From Saprospiraceae bacterium (GTDB taxonomy: Bacteria > Bacteroidota > Bacteroidia > Chitinophagales > Saprospiraceae): a DNA stretch of 64,000 nucleotides. Positions 61,608 through 64,000 of this stretch are shown piece by piece; the stretch's first letter is position 1, and each line of letters starts with the position of its first letter. The DNA lies in the NCBI GenBank assembly GCA_030729925.1, contig JANQWK010000089.1, forward strand, positions 1 to 64,000. The letters run 5' to 3'. The position numbers and the translations under genes are program-made. The notes beneath the pieces were generated by a model, which was given only the letters and a program-made list of their open reading frames with translations, was not told the origin of the DNA and ran no database searches.

Positions 61608-63110
61608 ATGATGAGAAACATTACAAGCGCCCTGATGGTCTGTTTGCTGGTGGCTTCCTGTACGGCACCGGCACCAGAGTCTGATACCTACGCAACATTC
61701 ATGCCAGTGGACCACAAAATCCTGGCGGAGGGCTACGATCAATACAAGGAAACGGATATTCGCACCCGGCGCTTCAAGCACGATACCCTGCATGGCGTTT
61801 TTGGCGAAGCCAAGCGCTGGAAAGCAGCAGCAGTCGGACAGTCTATTGAGGGCAGGACGATTTTTGAATACACGATCGGAACAGGACCTGTGGTGGTACT
61901 GCTGTGGTCGCAGATGCACGGCGACGAATCTACGGCTACCATGGCGCTGACCGATATTTTTCATTTTTTCGAGGCTTCGGATGAGTTGGATGCTTTCCGG
62001 GAGGATTTGCTGTCCAAACTGACCATCGTGGCTATCCCCATGCTGAATCCGGACGGAGCCGAGCGTTTCCGCAGGCGCAATTTGCTGGACATTGATATCA
62101 ACCGCGATGCCATGCGCCTGGTGTCACCGGAAGGGGCACTGCTCAAGGCAAGGAGGGACCACTACCAGGCAGCCTGGGGGTTTAACCTGCACGATCAGAA
62201 CAGATACTATGCGGCCGGGAGTCAGCCCCTGCCTGCTACGGTTTCTTTTTTGGCGCCAGCCTACAACGAAGAAAAGGAGGTCAATGCTTCCAGGGGGGAT
62301 GCGATGCGCCTGATTGGGATCATGCACGATGTGCTGGCGCAATATATCCCCGGGCAGCTTGCGAAGTACGACGACACGTTTGAGCCCCGAGCTTTTGGGG
62401 ATAATATTCAGAAATGGGGCACCCGAACCATTCTGATCGAGTCTGGCGGGATGCCCGGTGACCCGGAAAAACAGGAGATCCGCAAACTGAATTACATTGC
62501 CCTGCTGTCGGCCCTGCAGGCGATCGCGTTTGAAGCCTATCCGCACAAATCCCTCCAAACTTATGCAGACCTGCCTTTCAACAACAGCAATCGGTTTTTT
62601 GATGTGTTGGTAAGGGAAGTGCGCGTTCAGCGGGAGGATCAGTGGTTTACGGTGGATTTGGGTTTTCGGCGCAGCGAGATCAACAATGCAGATGCAACAA
62701 ACTATTATTACCGGGGATCCCTGTCGGATATGGGGGATTTGTCCACCTTTTTTGCCTATGAAGAGGTTGCGGGTTCCGGCATGGAGGCCGTGGCGGCAAG
62801 GGTACATCCAAGCGTTTTTTCGGCACCGGCGGAACTACAGGCACTCGACCCGGTAGCCTTGTTGCGGGAAGGCATAGGTTATGTGCGCCTTCGGCAAAAA
62901 ATAGGACCGATGCAACAGAAAGGACTGGCGGTTTTGCCCATCGGGGAAACCCAGGAAGTAGCTGATCAGGTTAATTATGAGAGTCAAAACACCATTTTGC
63001 TTCGTTCGGAGGCGGGGATGGTCAAGGTCATAGTCCATGGAACGGTCTATGACCTTGAGCAGGATGCCGACAAGATACGGCAGCGCTGGGCGGCCTTAAC
63101 GGCGCTTTAA
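61608..63110 (+). CDS. M14 family zinc carboxypeptidase lipoprotein
   Basis: 500 residues from ATG 61608; a TTG at 61584 would add eight. The N-terminus has LMVCLLVASCTAPA, a lipobox with Cys18. Zinc ligands are His104 and Glu107 in MHGDESTA and His195 in NLHDQN; the substrate-binding Arg166 is in INRDAM; and the general base Glu278 is in LIESGG. The C-terminal half is a beta-rich extension. It removes C-terminal residues from peptides, probably at the outer face of the inner or the inner face of the outer membrane. It is divergent from the BNR gene across 99 bp and ends 11 bp from the converging NifU-like gene. Confidence 0.9.
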   Translation: MMRNITSALMVCLLVASCTAPAPESDTYATFMPVDHKILAEGYDQYKETDIRTRRFKHDTLHGVFGEAKRWKAAAVGQSIEGRTIFEYTIGTGPVVVLLWSQMHGDESTATMALTDIFHFFEASDELDAFREDLLSKLTIVAIPMLNPDGAERFRRRNLLDIDINRDAMRLVSPEGALLKARRDHYQAAWGFNLHDQNRYYAAGSQPLPATVSFLAPAYNEEKEVNASRGDAMRLIGIMHDVLAQYIPGQLAKYDDTFEPRAFGDNIQKWGTRTILIESGGMPGDPEKQEIRKLNYIALLSALQAIAFEAYPHKSLQTYADLPFNNSNRFFDVLVREVRVQREDQWFTVDLGFRRSEINNADATNYYYRGSLSDMGDLSTFFAYEEVAGSGMEAVAARVHPSVFSAPAELQALDPVALLREGIGYVRLRQKIGPMQQKGLAVLPIGETQEVADQVNYESQNTILLRSEAGMVKVIVHGTVYDLEQDADKIRQRWAALTAL

Positions 63111-63121
63111 CCCGGTAATGC

Positions 63122-63733
63122 TTATCCCATTTCGGCTACGACCTCCTGGATATCCGGGATCATGCGTTTGAGCATGCCCTCTATGCCCGCCTTCAGGGTG
63201 ACGGTAGAAGAGGGGCAGCCGGAGCAGGATCCCTGCAGGATGACGGTTACGATACCGTTTTCGTAGGACTTAAATTCTATATTGCCCCCATCCATTTCGA
63301 CAGAGGGTTTGACGTAGGTCTCGATCAGCTCCTGGATGCGCTGTACAATTTCGGCATCGTTGTCGGAATAGGAGAAATGCTGTCTTTGCTCGGCCTCAAT
63401 TGCTGCCATGGCCTCTGCAAAACCCTCGTTGATCACGCCTGCACCTTCCTCGATATAGGACTTGATAAACGTTTTGAGTTTGAGCATGATATCGGTCCAG
63501 TCGTAGTTGAGTTCCTTGGTGACGGTCACGAAATTGTTGCAGATATACACGGACTTGACGTAGGGAAACTCATAGAGTGCCGTAGCAAGAGGGGACCATT
63601 CGCGAGCCAGTTCTTCGGTTTTGAAGTCGGCAGTACCCCGGTACAACATCTTGTTCGATACGAATTTGATGGATTCGGGGTTGGGAGTGTGCTCGGTGTA
63701 GAGCATCACCGGACTTTTGGTTTCTGTATTCAT
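63122..63733 (-). CDS. NifU-like iron-sulfur scaffold protein (Nfu)
   Basis: 203 residues with an N-terminal Nfu domain (YTEHTPNPESIKFVSNKMLY, about 12-95) and a C-terminal NifU domain whose CxxC cluster-binding pair is Cys170 and Cys173 in GSCSGCPSSTVTLKAGIE. It carries or delivers Fe-S clusters to target enzymes in the cytoplasm. The N-terminal Nfu domain is typical of bacterial Nfu proteins outside nitrogen fixation, so nifU as a symbol would be misleading. A TACTTTTG box lies 61-68 bp upstream of the start. Confidence 0.92.
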   Translation of the reverse strand: MNTETKSPVMLYTEHTPNPESIKFVSNKMLYRGTADFKTEELAREWSPLATALYEFPYVKSVYICNNFVTVTKELNYDWTDIMLKLKTFIKSYIEEGAGVINEGFAEAMAAIEAEQRQHFSYSDNDAEIVQRIQELIETYVKPSVEMDGGNIEFKSYENGIVTVILQGSCSGCPSSTVTLKAGIEGMLKRMIPDIQEVVAEMG

Positions 63734-63793
63734 GGCGAATGATTTTCGGGTTTAGTATTTCCGGCTGTCTCAAAAATGTCGAGACGACCTTTA

Positions 63794-63801
63794 CAAAAGT
63801 A
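63794..63801 (-). promoter_or_regulatory. Possible Nfu gene promoter -7 box
   Basis: Minus-strand TACTTTTG, a full match to TAnnTTTG, but without a TTG at 17-23 bp upstream. Position is 60 bp before the start codon. Confidence 0.4.
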
Positions 63802-63850
63802 TTTATTTAGATTAAATCTTACACCCTAACACCCCAAATTTGTTTTTGGT

Positions 63851-64000
63851 TTACCGGCAAAGTTGGGCGTAATCCAGGACTATGGGGTATCCCTTACGGG
63901 AAAAATAGTTCCTGGTGGGTTCGGGAGGCAATTGGCTGCTGGCGAGCACAAAATCTCCGCCCCAGGCACCCAGGGATTTGATCGTACCCTTGAAATCGGG
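63851..64000 (-). CDS. GYDIA-type GHMP kinase, C-terminal part (cut by window edge)
   Basis: The frame is open to the right edge and ends with TAA at 63851. The 49 visible residues include IKSLGAWGGDFVLAS, GYPIVLDYAQLC and the stop. The block LGAWGGDF is typical of the GYDIA family of GHMP kinases in Bacteroidota, where it lies near the C-terminus. The family is thought to phosphorylate a small alcohol such as mevalonate or a sugar, but its substrate is not settled. The N-terminus and any partner genes are outside the window. It is on the same strand as the Nfu gene, 117 bp upstream of it. Confidence 0.75.
   Translation of the reverse strand, partial: PDFKGTIKSLGAWGGDFVLASSQLPPEPTRNYFSRKGYPIVLDYAQLCR

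Overview
The window looks like the chromosome of a member of the Bacteroidota. The signs are a type IX secretion sortase with a C-terminal sorting domain, the bamD-rpoZ-coaBC-DUF4835 gene order, a GYDIA-type GHMP kinase at the right edge, many exported BNR, M14, M16 and zinc proteases, and promoter-like boxes of the TTG / TAnnTTTG type. A Saprospiria-like lineage is my guess and is not proven by the sequence. There are no rRNA, tRNA, CRISPR, phage or transposase genes. Almost every base outside the repeats and short gaps is coding.

Layout. 0-1.7 kb: glnK-amtB ammonium uptake operon (minus). 2.1-10.8 kb: cell-surface polysaccharide cluster with a GDP-mannose pyrophosphorylase, three GT4-like and two GT2 glycosyltransferases, and a Wzm/Wzt ABC exporter. 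It runs into a 1615-residue PorU2-like sortase (minus). 15.8-22.9 kb: a small YciI-like protein, then marR-RND adaptor-RND permease-gtrA-tolC, with a MarR-type operator touching the marR start codon. 22.9-26.2 kb: rluB-like, dnaB and a lipid kinase (minus). 26.3-28.6 kb: Nat-type ABC exporter. 28.7-32.5 kb: an orphan histidine kinase with a DUF3089 lipoprotein, and two exported NTF2-like proteins. 32.7-41.0 kb: the ligase-associated DNA repair cassette (exonuclease, ATP-dependent ligase, Lhr-type helicase, PdeM nuclease), split by a secreted zinc metalloprotease. 41.1-48.2 kb: thioredoxin-TPR protein, small lipoprotein, GCS2-CBS fusion, SPOR-like/peptidoglycan-binding protein, TraB/GumN and DUF3137 proteins. 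48.3-54.2 kb: bamD-rpoZ-coaBC-DUF4835-purN-PD40/SPOR operon. 54.4-64 kb: ACC deaminase-like enzyme, M16 protease, BNR-repeat protein, M14 carboxypeptidase, NifU-like protein and a partial GHMP kinase.

The most unusual signal is non-coding. About 105 bp of repeated sequence occurs seven times (near 1, 1900, 15610, 28580, 40274, 41882 and 54269; one copy is cut by the window edge and one is degenerate). Each intact copy starts GGTTAC, has a TATTAATA block, then a 32-bp near-perfect palindrome 34-35 bp further on, then a small TTGAT/ATCAA palindrome. Differences between copies mostly keep base pairing when the unit is read as RNA in one direction, and five copies start 8-45 bp after a stop codon in the same direction. 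This looks like a dispersed structured RNA or REP-like family whose role is unknown to me.

How the genes fit together: the left third makes and exports a surface glycan beside a T9SS sortase. The middle carries drug efflux, replication and a DNA repair cassette. The right third is envelope biogenesis, coenzyme A and purine synthesis, and exported peptidases.
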